This document shows positions 17,809-26,117 of a stretch of 64,000 bases of DNA, piece by piece. This DNA is from Caldilineae bacterium (GTDB lineage Bacteria; Chloroflexota; Anaerolineae; JAAEKA01). A program made the position numbers and the translations under genes. Position 1 is the stretch's first letter. Every line of letters starts with the position of its first letter. The stretch spans positions 186,001 through 250,000 of the forward strand of contig JACKBK010000001.1 of the NCBI GenBank assembly GCA_020634555.1, in the 5' to 3' direction. Under the pieces are notes generated by a model that did not search any database, had not been told where the DNA came from, and saw only the letters and a list, made by a program, of their open reading frames with translations.

Positions 17809-19267
17809 TTACGAAAGTTTGGGCAGCGGCTTCAGTCGGTCCACCACCCGCTTCTCCACCGGCGCGCGGTAGAAATCCTTGCGCACGCGCCAGCGGGCCA
17901 CCGCCTGCAAGGGCCGGCGACGCAGCGTCTCCGGTCCCCAGGCGAAACGGTTGTAGAACTTGAAGCGCTCGATCAGCTCGTATTTTTCCTGGCTGACCCA
18001 CGGTCCCGACGAGCCGACGAAATCGAAGTCCGCCCATTCATCCAGCGTCTGCGGCAGGCTGTAGCCCTGGCGCACCACCTCGTCGGTGATCTGCGATCCG
18101 GGGTAGGGCTTGAAGTAGAAGATGGGCGTCTCGAACTGCGGGCTCATGCTGCGCAGTTGTTTGACCAGGTTCAGCGAGGCCAGCACGCTTTCGTCGCTCT
18201 CGCCGGGAAAGCCAACGATGAACGGGAAGATCGCGCCGACGCCGTGGCGCACGCACATCTCGGCGCTTTGCAGAACTTCCTCCACGCGGATGTCCTTCTT
18301 CATCCAGTCCATCATCTCCTGCGACCCCGACTCAACGCCGATCATCACTGCCGCAGACCGGAACGGACACACAGCGCAAAGGCGTCGTCGCTCAGGCGGA
18401 CACCCTGGTCGGCGCGCATGGTGGCGGTCCAGGTGAAGCGCGTGTTCCTGGCCGGGCCGCCGCCGTTGGTTGACGGGGCAAAGCGGCGCAGGAACTCCTC
18501 GGCCACGGCGATCACGCGGTCGCGGTAGGTGAAGAAGGTCTCGTCCTGAAAGGCGAAGTCGTCGAAGCGGTAGCGTTGCCACAGCACCTCCGCCTCCTCG
18601 CCCATGCGTTGCGGCTCCAGCGCCGTCCAGCGCCGCTTGAACACGAAGGATCGGCGCAGAAGGCGCAGCGGAAAAGCAGCCGGTGGACGAGATGTAGTCC
18701 AGTTGCCGCTCGCTCTTCAGCGTGTAGTAGCGCTCGACGGCCATCAGATCGTAGCGGTGGGCCAGGCTCGTTCATGTCGGTCATCGCGCGCGCCGGGTTG
18801 CGCCACGGGCCGCCCTCGACCCGTTCGACGGTGCCGGCGACGCCCAGACCCGGCCCGCCCGGCTGCCACTCGCCGGCCGCAAAGCGTTCCACCAGCTCGA
18901 CGAAGGTTGCCTCGCCCTGGCCCTGGACCGTGAAGTCGACGCTGGGTTCGTCCAGTGTGTCGGTGGGGAAGAGCGATGCGTGCCAGCCGCCCCAGACCAC
19001 CGGCAGCTCCGGCCGGCGCGCCTTGACTGCCCGGCTAACCTGCAAGGCATCGCGGATCGGCGCGCCGGTCAGCACAGTCATGCCGAGGCAAACCGCGTTG
19101 TCGATCTCTGCCAGCACCGCGGCTACCGGGTCTTTCTCCAGCCGCCCGTCGATGATGCGCACGTCGTAGCGCGCCGGGTCCAGCGCCGAGCCTACGGCCA
19201 GCAAGGCCAGCGGCATGGTGAAGAAGACGGCGCGCGGGTTGTAGAGGACGATTTTGGTGCGGGTCAT
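17809..19267 (-). pseudogene. B12-binding-domain radical SAM protein 2, at least four frameshifts
   Basis: Radical SAM protein recovered from three frames. The N-terminus from the ATG at 19267 (TRTKIVLYNPRAVFFTMPLA, GMTVLTGAPIRDALQ, VVWGGWHASLFPT) is a cobalamin-binding-type domain. The frame breaks near 18763. DLMAVERYYTLKSERQLDYI then leads to the cluster motif CFFRCAFC (complete only if one T is restored near 18675). VFKRRWTALEPQRMGEEAE continues in another frame after 18647, and MIGVESGSQEMMDWMKKD and FPFIVGFPGESDE follow a break near 18350. All breaks fit small deletions. No Shine-Dalgarno site is evident. Probable membrane-lipid or cofactor tailoring enzyme; function unknown. Confidence 0.75.
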
Positions 19268-19279
19268 GGTTATTAGATG

Positions 19280-19396
19280 GAAAAAGGGAAAGGCGGGAAA
19301 AGAAGGAAAAGAGGGAAACGGATGCGCTAGATGTGGCGCGTCCAAAGTCGGTGGTTTTTCCCTTCTTTCCCTGCTTTCCTTCCTTTCCCTCTCCGC
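19280..19396. repeat. Purine-run arm and pyrimidine-run arm around the radical SAM gene 3 stop
   Basis: The plus strand shows a G/A-only stretch (19280-19319) followed, after about 30 bp, by a C/T-only stretch (about 19350-19396), so the two arms are roughly self-complementary. Closely similar stretches occur at 32645-32780 and 34743-34822, each next to a gene end. Confidence 0.6.
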
Positions 19397-21025
19397 TACT
19401 CCTGCGGCGTCGGCGTGGCGGCCGCCTGCTGGGTCATGGCCGGTTCCAGCGATCCAAGGCCCTGGTGCGGCACGTGTTCGAGCTGGCGCAGCTTGCGGCG
19501 TGCCAGCGGCAGCGTCGCGCTGTGGTAGACCATCGCGCCGACCTGGCGCGGGCCGGGCCGCGATCCGGCGTTTGGCCGGTCAGCGCGCCCCACGTCTTGC
19601 GCGCCCGGTATTCCTTGTGCAACACCGTGTGCAGGTGGCGGTAGAAGTCGGTGGTGTACGGCCCTTCGTAGAGCATGGCCAGATCGCTGGAGTCCTGCCA
19701 GTTCTGTTTGGCGCCCAGTTCGTCGGACACCCGGTCGTAGAACTTGGTGCCGGGCAACGGGTACGAGACCGACATGCCGATGTCGTCGGGCTGGCAGTCG
19801 CGCACCATCTGCAAGGTTTTCTCGATGTCGGCGCGCGTCTCACCGGGATAGCCGAACTGCAGGAAGAACGCCACCTTGACGCCCGCCTCGTGCAGCCGCC
19901 GGCTGGCCTCGTAGATCTGCTCGACCTTGGTGCCCTTCTCCATCGCGTCCAGGATCTTCTGCGAGCCGGACTCCGCGCCGACCCAGACGATCTGGCAGCC
20001 GGCCCGTTGCAGCGCGTCGATGTCGCCGTCGCGCAGCAACAGGTCGACGCGGCTGAGGCACTTGAACGGCACGCGTGCGTCCAGCCGCTCCACGGCATCG
20101 GCGAAGCGGCTCATCCAACCCGGCTTGAGGCCCATGATGTCGTCCACGAACCAGATGTGGTCGGGGCGTAGGTGTCCTTCAGCCACTTTAGCTCGGCGGC
20201 GACCTGCTCCGGGCTGTGGCTGTTGTAGCGCTGGCCCCAGATCGGCTTGGCGCACCAGTTGCAGTGGAACGGGCAGCCGCGCGTCGTCACCATGTTCATG
20301 GAGTAGTAACCGTGCCGCTCCAGCCAGACCCGGCGGTACTGTTCGACATCCACGAGGTCCCAGGCCGGCCGCGGCAGGCTGTCCAGGTCGCGCAGGATAG
20401 GACGAGGAGATTGGTTAATGGTGAATGGTGAATGGTTGATGGTTAATGGCGGAAGCGTTTCACCGCTGTTGGATGTTGACCCGCGCCGTTCAGCTCCACC
20501 GACCTCTGAGATCGGATTACCGTTTACCGAATACCGATCACCGGCTACCGCCAGCCCCAGAATCTCCTCCACCGGCTGCGAACTGCGGCCGCTGAGGCTG
20601 TCCAACAGCTCGCCCAGGGTAACCTCGCCCTCGCCGCGCAGCACGAAATCGACGTCCGCGTCGAAATAGAGGCCGGCGTGGTCGGTGGCGTCGGCGCCGC
20701 ACAGGATCACCGTGCAGCCGCGCTCCTTGGCCATGCGCGCCATGGTGACGGCCGCCTCGCGCATCCGCAGCAGGCACATCTTGCTCAGGTAGTTGAAGTT
20801 GTCCTCGTAGAGAACCGCATAGCGCGGGCGATGTTCGTCCAGCGCCTCGGCCCAGCGCTCCTCCGAGTCGGCCAGCATGGCGTCGAACAGCGCCACGTCG
20901 TAGCCGCGCTCGCGGATGGTGGCTGCGGCGTAGAGCGTGCCCAGCGGCGGGTAGGGCTGCATCGCCTCCCACAGCTTGGGATCGAAGCGCAGGTAGTAGG
21001 ATTGGCCGAAAAGGACCTCAGCCAT
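19396..21025 (-). pseudogene. B12-binding-domain radical SAM protein 3, two frameshifts and repeat insertion
   Basis: Radical SAM enzyme with an N-terminal cobalamin-binding-type domain (LRFDPKLWEAMQPYPPLGTL, VILCGADATDHAGLYFD, VLRGEGEVTLGELLDSL) and the cluster motif CPFHCNWC. The frame breaks near 20166, where adding one C to a C run restores YAPDHIWFVDDIMGLKPGW. The C-terminal half has WVGAESGSQKILDAMEKGT and FFLQFGYPGETRADIE. A second break near 19560 leads to the tail RRKLRQLEHVPHQGLG ending at 19396. An insert of about 45 residues before PRPAWDLVDVEQY is encoded by two heptamer arrays (20413-20447, 20515-20549). The ATG at 21025 overlaps the end of the nucleotidyltransferase gene by 8 bp. 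Confidence 0.8.
20413..20549. repeat. Two heptamer arrays inside radical SAM gene 3
   Basis: 20413-20447 holds five units (GGTTAAT, GGTGAAT, GGTGAAT, GGTTGAT, GGTTAAT) and 20515-20549 five more (GATTACC, GTTTACC, GAATACC, GATCACC, GGCTACC), each 35 bp long. The sequence between them and the arrays encode a low-complexity in-frame insert. Confidence 0.85.
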
Positions 21026-22016
21026 CGAGCGTGTCTCCCAGCGGATCGCTGCCGTTAGTATACGCGCCTGTTGGAACGGTCAGCCCGTAGTGCGTCAGGC
21101 GCTCCTGAAAGCGGCGCAGAATCCAGTTGTCGTGGTGGTCGAAATGGCCTTTGCAGACATCGGCCGTGAACTCGACGCTGCCGCCGCGCTGCTCGGCTTC
21201 GCGGTTGAGCTGTCGCACCTTGCGTTGCATCTCGCGGCGGTCCAGTGCGGCGCCCAGACGGCCGTTCAGCAGCCACTCGCTGGCGCGCTTGCAGTTCGAC
21301 GCCATGAAGCCGGGGCGGATCGGCCGGCATTCCGGTGGCAACCCGTCGGCCTGGGGCAGGAAGCAGTCCACCCAGGCGTTGCCGGCGCGCACCCGCCGGT
21401 AGGTGTCCATGCCGTACAGCGGCACCATCTGGGCCACCTCGCGCGCGCTGAAGTAGTTGTGTTCGTGGAAGAAAAGCTGGCGCTCCGAGACGAAATAGTT
21501 GGGGCACAACTCATCTCCGCCCAGTCGGGCCATGCGGACCACGGCGATGACCAGCGCGCGGCACAGCCACAGCCGCTCCGGTTCGGTCACCACAAAGACG
21601 TCGATGTCGTCCTTTGGCTCGGCGTTGTTCACCGCCAGCGTGCCGGTGATCGCCACCATGCGCACGAAGGGCAGGGCTGCCAGCCAGTGGGTGTAGCGCC
21701 GCGCCCGCGCCCATTTGCCGCGCGCGACACGCTCGCGTCGCGCGCGCAACGGGATCAGATCCTCGCGGCCCGGCAGCACGAAGTATCCGCCACATTCCAC
21801 CAGCTTGCCGCTGGACAGGTTGTTGTCAAGCGTGCGCTGGACATCGCTGGCTGCTGCCGGCACCGTCACATAACGGGTCACCTCATCGGCTGTCAGCGGA
21901 TAGCTGAAGATATCCGCGTAGATGAAGGTCTCCAGAATGGACTGTTCCAGCCGGGAGGAAGAGAAGGGGCGGTCATTGCCGGAAGCTTGAGCAGCCACGC
22001 TGGCGGCAGAAGACAT
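21018..22016 (-). CDS. Nucleotidyltransferase-fold protein of the radical SAM cluster
   Basis: 332-residue protein. The middle holds a minimal-nucleotidyltransferase signature: GTLAVNNAEPKDDIDVFVV, i.e. G-T/S...D-x-D strand with two acidic residues. An N-terminal helical part (ILETFIYADIFSYPLTADEV) looks like a winged-helix region and the C-terminus is helical and basic. The frame is intact, unlike the five genes downstream of it. Its stop overlaps the start of radical SAM gene 3 by 8 bp, so it is the first gene of that operon. Whether it transfers a nucleotide, and onto what, cannot be seen. Confidence 0.7.
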   Translation of the reverse strand: MSSAASVAAQASGNDRPFSSSRLEQSILETFIYADIFSYPLTADEVTRYVTVPAAASDVQRTLDNNLSSGKLVECGGYFVLPGREDLIPLRARRERVARGKWARARRYTHWLAALPFVRMVAITGTLAVNNAEPKDDIDVFVVTEPERLWLCRALVIAVVRMARLGGDELCPNYFVSERQLFFHEHNYFSAREVAQMVPLYGMDTYRRVRAGNAWVDCFLPQADGLPPECRPIRPGFMASNCKRASEWLLNGRLGAALDRREMQRKVRQLNREAEQRGGSVEFTADVCKGHFDHHDNWILRRFQERLTHYGLTVPTGAYTNGSDPLGDTLDG

Positions 22017-22410
22017 CCTCAGTCAAACCTCATAACGTTACTCACCGCAGTTGTTCTTCGAATAGGCCAGGGCATTATAACATCGCGCCACATAAACGCA
22101 AATGAGGCGGGAAAGAGCCGGTTGACCAAGTAAAGTACGCAGAAGTACGGCGAACTGGATTGGTTGGGCAGAAAAGATGAGTCAAATCCGTCTGTCGCAC
22201 TCGGCGTTCACCTGTTTCTTGCATGAAAACAGGGATTGAGTGTACGCTTTGAATGCAAGAGGACTCCCCGGCGCCGCAGCCCCAGACTATGCAGAAACCG
22301 TTTGAAAAGCCACTCGATCAGACTTCGGAAGTCGCCATGGCACCAAACGGAGGGCGTCCCAGCCGTTATAGACCGGTCTTGGCGAGCAATCGGCGACTTC
22401 CCAAAATCCT

Positions 22411-22601
22411 GGCTCTAGCGGATTCTGTGGATGCAGGAAGTTGTCGTTGCCAAGGGCGCCCGCCGGAGGCTACAAGCCATCCGGCTACGAGATGCAAGCC
22501 CGCTGGGCTACGGAATCCGCAGGCCCGAAGGGCCTTTCACGTCGTAGCCCGATCCGTTTGACGGTCGGGCGGTCGCACACCCACAGAATCCGCTAGAACC
22601 A
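22411..22601. repeat. MITE-like element with 20-bp inverted ends
   Basis: The left end (TGG-C/T-TCTAGCGGATTCTGTGG, 22410-22430) is repeated inverted at 22581-22601 with one mismatch. The roughly 150-bp interior is GC-rich, contains further short palindromes (GCCCGAAGGGC) and has no ORF. It lies in the 726-bp gap 22017-22742; the part before it (22017-22409) shows no gene. Confidence 0.6.
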
Positions 22602-22614
22602 GCAAAAATCTTTT

Positions 22615-22720
22615 GTAACTACTCAGCCTTCATTGTTGCGTCACTTGCGCGAAGGCAGGAGTACAGCGCCTGTGAAGACGTGGATTCCCGCGGAGGCGGG
22701 AATGACGGGTGAGCGGTTAC
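22615..22720. repeat. Dispersed palindromic repeat, complete 106-bp copy
   Basis: The element begins GTAACTACTCA and ends TGAGCGGTTAC, inverted ends with two mismatches. Inside are the GCGCGAAGGCAGG and TTCCCGCGGAGGCGGGAA hairpins shared with 1988-2178. It ends 22 bp before the start codon of the deacetylase gene, so it would be in that gene's untranslated leader. Confidence 0.8.
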
Positions 22721-22742
22721 AATCTTTTCAAAGGAACATCGG

Positions 22743-23702
22743 TTGAAGCATCCCTTTTCACAGTTCACATCAACCAATCTCGTGATGACGTTTCACAGCG
22801 TGCCGTCGGACGCGTTTTTCCGACGCGCGTTGGAAACGATCGGGCGCTGGTATCGCTTCGTGGAAGCCGGGGAGGTACGTGAGTTCTTCCATGGGGGACG
22901 GCGTTTCAACAATGGCTGTCTGGTGACGTTCGACGACGGGGAGCGCAGCTTCGCGGACCAGGCGCTGCCGGTGTTGGAGGCAATGGACGTGCCTGCGGTC
23001 TTGTTCGTCTCTCCTGGTGTGTTGGGCAGTGGCCGCAACTACTGGTTCCAGGACCTGCGTACCCTGCGCGCCGAGGTCGGCGACGACGTGATCCGCCAGG
23101 CCGCCGCAGTGCAGCTTGGCGTCCCGGCAGAGAAGGTTGCAGGCTATGGCGTCCCGGCGTTGATGAAATCGCTGCAGTTGGAGGAGATCAGACACCTGCT
23201 GGATGATCTGGCTGCGCAACACGGCATCCGCTTCAATAAGCGCTGGAACCTGACTCTCGACGAGATAGCGGCGCTGGACCACCATTCGCTGGTTACAATC
23301 GGCGCGCATTCGATGCACCATCCAATTCTTGCCAATGAGACCGATGGTGTGGCTGAGCAGGAGATCGCGGGATCGGTAGCCGCGCTGCACGCGCTGCTGG
23401 GCCGGTCGGTAGATCTCTTCGCCTATCCTAACGGCGCGCGCGGGCTGGACTTTGGCGTTCGAGAACAGCAGATGTTGCGCGAATGGGGCGTCCGGCTGGC
23501 TTTTGCAACCGATACCGGATTCTTCGACGGGAACACCGATCCGCTGGCTATTCCGCGGGCTGCATTGAGTGGTGATGAAAGCGTGCGCGAGATTCAGGCG
23601 CGGCTGGCGGCGGTGCCAGTGTGGGACCGGCTGCGCACCGGGCGCGAGCGAAAGGAGCGCGAGGCGAGAAGTTCGACTTTTTCGGCAAAGTCGAACCACT
23701 AA
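22743..23702 (+). CDS. Polysaccharide deacetylase family protein (NodB-like)
   Basis: 319-residue carbohydrate-esterase-4-type protein expected to remove N-acetyl or O-acetyl groups from a glycan. The catalytic Asp-Asp motif is TFDDGERSF (about residue 64) and the metal-binding H-x3-H is in IGAHSMHHPIL (about residue 195); LFAYPNGARG is the third family motif. I take the TTG at 22743, preceded by AAAGGA, as the start; an ATG at 22785 is an alternative that would drop 14 residues. No signal peptide is seen, so a cytoplasmic or lipid-linked substrate is plausible. A palindromic repeat lies directly upstream. Confidence 0.85.
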   Translation: MKHPFSQFTSTNLVMTFHSVPSDAFFRRALETIGRWYRFVEAGEVREFFHGGRRFNNGCLVTFDDGERSFADQALPVLEAMDVPAVLFVSPGVLGSGRNYWFQDLRTLRAEVGDDVIRQAAAVQLGVPAEKVAGYGVPALMKSLQLEEIRHLLDDLAAQHGIRFNKRWNLTLDEIAALDHHSLVTIGAHSMHHPILANETDGVAEQEIAGSVAALHALLGRSVDLFAYPNGARGLDFGVREQQMLREWGVRLAFATDTGFFDGNTDPLAIPRAALSGDESVREIQARLAAVPVWDRLRTGRERKEREARSSTFSAKSNH

Positions 23703-23715
23703 ATGCACGAACGAT

Positions 23716-24663
23716 TCACCCTATCTGTTTGTGGTATTCGTCGAACTGGCGCACGCGTCGCATGCCGACCCGCTCGTAGAGACGGTAGGCGTTTTCGTTG
23801 CTGGCCTCGACACCCAGCGCAACCCGCATCTTGCCCCGCAGGTAGAACTCACCAAATACGTGCCGCAGCAACGCTGATCCGATGCCCTGCCGGCGCCGGT
23901 CGTCCGCCACGGCCAGGTGACGCACCCAGCCATACGGGCCGTAATCGTAGCACACGGCCGTCCCAACCAAGTTACCCTGGGAGTATAGCAAAAACCACAG
24001 GTCGGGAACGAAATGATCAGGGCGCATCATGAAGTCGCGCCACTCCTCAAATAGCGGCGGCGTCCGTCCCGGCGCGTCGAAGGCCGTCTGGATGAAGCGA
24101 TATAACTCCTCGTCATCCTCTCCCGGATGAAAGGCGCGCAGGTAACAACCATCGGGCCATTCCGGCTCTGGCGGCCGCTCGGTCATGTCGATCTGCATAC
24201 GAAAGTGATACTTCTTCGGCGCATACCCAGCCTTATTCAGCGCGTCGCGGTCAGCCTGGTTGACGTGAGCGGCAAAGGCGCTTACTTGAGGAGGTACATC
24301 GACCAAGGAAGCGAGCATCTCGCGTAAGCGGCGTTCGCACTGCTCCAACAACCACCCTTGCAGGCCGATTTCTTGCAGCGCCGGCCGCGCATAGAAGTCA
24401 GCCTGGAAGCCGCCGCTCCAATGAGACACCAGGCCGTAGCCTGCCAATGAGCCGTCAGGCGCGTCGACCAACCAGGCATCGCGGACAAGATCGGCGCTCT
24501 CCCAATCAAAGATAAAGTCCTCCAGGTCGCTGTCCGGCTCTCCGTATTCCGCGACGTCGCAGGCGTTCAACAGCGCGAGAACAACCTGTGCATCTTCCAT
24601 CCTCGGTGGACGAACACTGTAGCCGTCCGGCAGGGCGAAAGCCGCCTGTGGTGTTAAATCCAT
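23716..24663 (-). CDS. Tandem GNAT acetyltransferase
   Basis: 315-residue protein with two GNAT folds in series. The C-terminal one is complete: VRHLAVADDRRRQGIGSALLRHV contains the acetyl-CoA-binding (R/Q)-x-x-G-x-G/A loop, followed by ALGVEASNENAYRLYERVGM. The N-terminal one (PPRMEDAQVVLALLNACD...) lacks a clear pyrophosphate loop and is probably structural, as in mycothiol-synthase-like proteins. The acetyl acceptor is unknown. It converges on the deacetylase gene with 13 bp between the stops. The ATG at 24663 is preceded by GAGGA. Confidence 0.85.
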   Translation of the reverse strand: MDLTPQAAFALPDGYSVRPPRMEDAQVVLALLNACDVAEYGEPDSDLEDFIFDWESADLVRDAWLVDAPDGSLAGYGLVSHWSGGFQADFYARPALQEIGLQGWLLEQCERRLREMLASLVDVPPQVSAFAAHVNQADRDALNKAGYAPKKYHFRMQIDMTERPPEPEWPDGCYLRAFHPGEDDEELYRFIQTAFDAPGRTPPLFEEWRDFMMRPDHFVPDLWFLLYSQGNLVGTAVCYDYGPYGWVRHLAVADDRRRQGIGSALLRHVFGEFYLRGKMRVALGVEASNENAYRLYERVGMRRVRQFDEYHKQIG

Positions 24664-24801
24664 GTGTCCTCGTTGGTCGTCAGACCATGAATCGCGAACC
24701 TGAAACAGGGCAGGTCGGAATCCACCACCCCGGCTGCGCGCTCCATGTCCATGAACTCATCTAGCAACGCTATCGACATCGGCGGAAAAACAGCACATCG
24801 G

Positions 24802-25491
24802 TTATTCCTTTGCGGGCAGCGACAATAGCTCGGTAAGCCGTGTGATCTCGTAACGAATCGGCCACCCATCCGGACGAGTTGCGCCATGCGGATTGAACCA
24901 GCACGCGTCGACGCCGTATCCGATCGCGCCGCGAATGTCGGAACTGAGCCCGTCGCCGATCATCAACACGGCGTTGCGCGGCGGGTTGCCCATTTGCTGG
25001 AAAGCGATGTCGAAAATCCGCGGATCGGGTTTTGCGACGCCCACCTCGTCGGAGATGACTATGCCGGCGAAGTAGTCCTGTAAACCGCAGCCTGCCAGCC
25101 GCGACCGCTGCACATCCTGCAATCCGTTGGTGAGCACGATCATTTGGTAGCGGCCGTGCAGCGCTGCGACCACCTCAGCCGCCCCGTCGATCAGATCGGC
25201 CTGCCGGCCGAGGTTCAGCAGATAGTCACGGCTGAAGGTAGCGGCATCGGTGTCGAGTTCCAGCCGGCTGAACAGCCGGGCAAAGCGCTCGACGCGCAGA
25301 TCGTCGGCCGTGATCTCGCCGCGCTCAAACTCGCGCCAGATCTGGCTGTTGACCTCGCGGTACACGTCAGCGTATTCCGGCGCGAAGGAGTAGCCGTTTT
25401 GGTCGAATGTGCGCCGGAAGGCAGCCGCCTCGGCGCGGTCGTAGTCGAACAGCGTGCCGTCGGCGTCGAATATCAGCCAGGTGTAGGACAT
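24802..25491 (-). CDS. HAD hydrolase, YjjG-like pyrimidine 5'-nucleotidase
   Basis: 229-residue HAD subfamily IA phosphatase. Motif I is IFDADGTLFDYDRAEA (nucleophile Asp and acid Asp), motif II is VLTNGLQ, the Lys is in VGVAKPDPRIFDIAF and motif IV is VLMIGDGLSSDIRGA. The cap region (AFRRTFDQNGYSF...) and C-terminus VDACWFNPHGATRPDG resemble YjjG/YfnB nucleotidases, which hydrolyse noncanonical pyrimidine nucleotides. The ATG at 25491 starts 2 bp after the stop of the DUF1579 gene, so the two are cotranscribed; an upstream in-frame TTG at 25497 would overlap that gene. Substrate assignment is by family resemblance only. Confidence 0.85.
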   Translation of the reverse strand: MSYTWLIFDADGTLFDYDRAEAAAFRRTFDQNGYSFAPEYADVYREVNSQIWREFERGEITADDLRVERFARLFSRLELDTDAATFSRDYLLNLGRQADLIDGAAEVVAALHGRYQMIVLTNGLQDVQRSRLAGCGLQDYFAGIVISDEVGVAKPDPRIFDIAFQQMGNPPRNAVLMIGDGLSSDIRGAIGYGVDACWFNPHGATRPDGWPIRYEITRLTELLSLPAKE

Positions 25492-25493
25492 CG

Positions 25494-25991
25494 TCAACGC
25501 ACGCGCTCGTAGCGGGTTTCCACGGCCTTGTATGCCTCGCCGCCGGGCGGGATGTTATAGGCGGTGATGGTGATGTGGTCGTCGTCGGTCAGGTCAATCT
25601 CGGTGCGCCAGCCCCAAGGCGGGCCGCCGTTAGGGTCGTCGTAGCCGCCGAGAACGACGAAGGCACGCTCATCAGGCTCAGCTTGCGAGCACATGATGGC
25701 TGTTCCCATGTGCACGTTGTCGATCCACGCCGCCTGGCATTTGCCGGTCGCGATGTCGAAACCATAGATCGCGATGCCGCGCATCGGCTGGCCCTGCAAG
25801 GTTCCCTCGTACTCATGGACGACGAAGTACCCGCCCAGCACGGGACGGATCGCGCCGCGCTGGGGCGACTCGTCGGCCAGTTGGCCGGGCTCGAACCAGG
25901 TGCGGGTGACGCCCTGCCACTGGCCGCAGATGCGCGCCAGTCCGCTGTGGACGATGCTCAGATTGCTGATGTCGTTGGTTTGTTGGCTCAT
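25494..25991 (-). CDS. DUF1579-like protein
   Basis: 165-residue soluble protein of a calycin-like family with unknown function. Recognisable blocks are GQWQGVTRTWFEPGQLADE, then RPVLGGYFVVHEYEGTLQG and IAIYGFDIATGKCQAAWIDN, as in DUF1579 proteins (L.G.W.G...W......G.....VLGG.F....Y.G......G....GYD). The ATG at 25991 is preceded by GGAGA with a 6-nt spacer. It is the upstream partner of the HAD phosphatase. No catalytic residues can be named. Confidence 0.78.
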   Translation of the reverse strand: MSQQTNDISNLSIVHSGLARICGQWQGVTRTWFEPGQLADESPQRGAIRPVLGGYFVVHEYEGTLQGQPMRGIAIYGFDIATGKCQAAWIDNVHMGTAIMCSQAEPDERAFVVLGGYDDPNGGPPWGWRTEIDLTDDDHITITAYNIPPGGEAYKAVETRYERVR

Positions 25992-26070
25992 GGCATTCTC
26001 CGGGAGAGATTGTAGCCACCGAGCCGGTGAATGGGAAATCCTGCGGCGTTGCCGGAATCGTGGCAGAACT

Positions 26071-26106
26071 AACGAGGCCGTCCCTTTGATCAGGGACGGC
26101 CTCGTT
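26071..26106. terminator. Perfect 15-bp stem-loop, terminator-like
   Basis: Arms 26071-26085 and 26092-26106 are perfectly complementary with a 6-nt loop. It stands just after the stop of the lipoprotein gene. Neither side has a convincing T run, so it may act as a transcript-end stabiliser instead of an intrinsic terminator. Confidence 0.5.
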
Positions 26107-26117
26107 CAAGACACTCG

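Noticed and set aside
24654..24887. Minus-strand 77-codon ORF between the GNAT and HAD genes
   Set aside because: No family features, no ribosome site, and it overlaps both neighbours.
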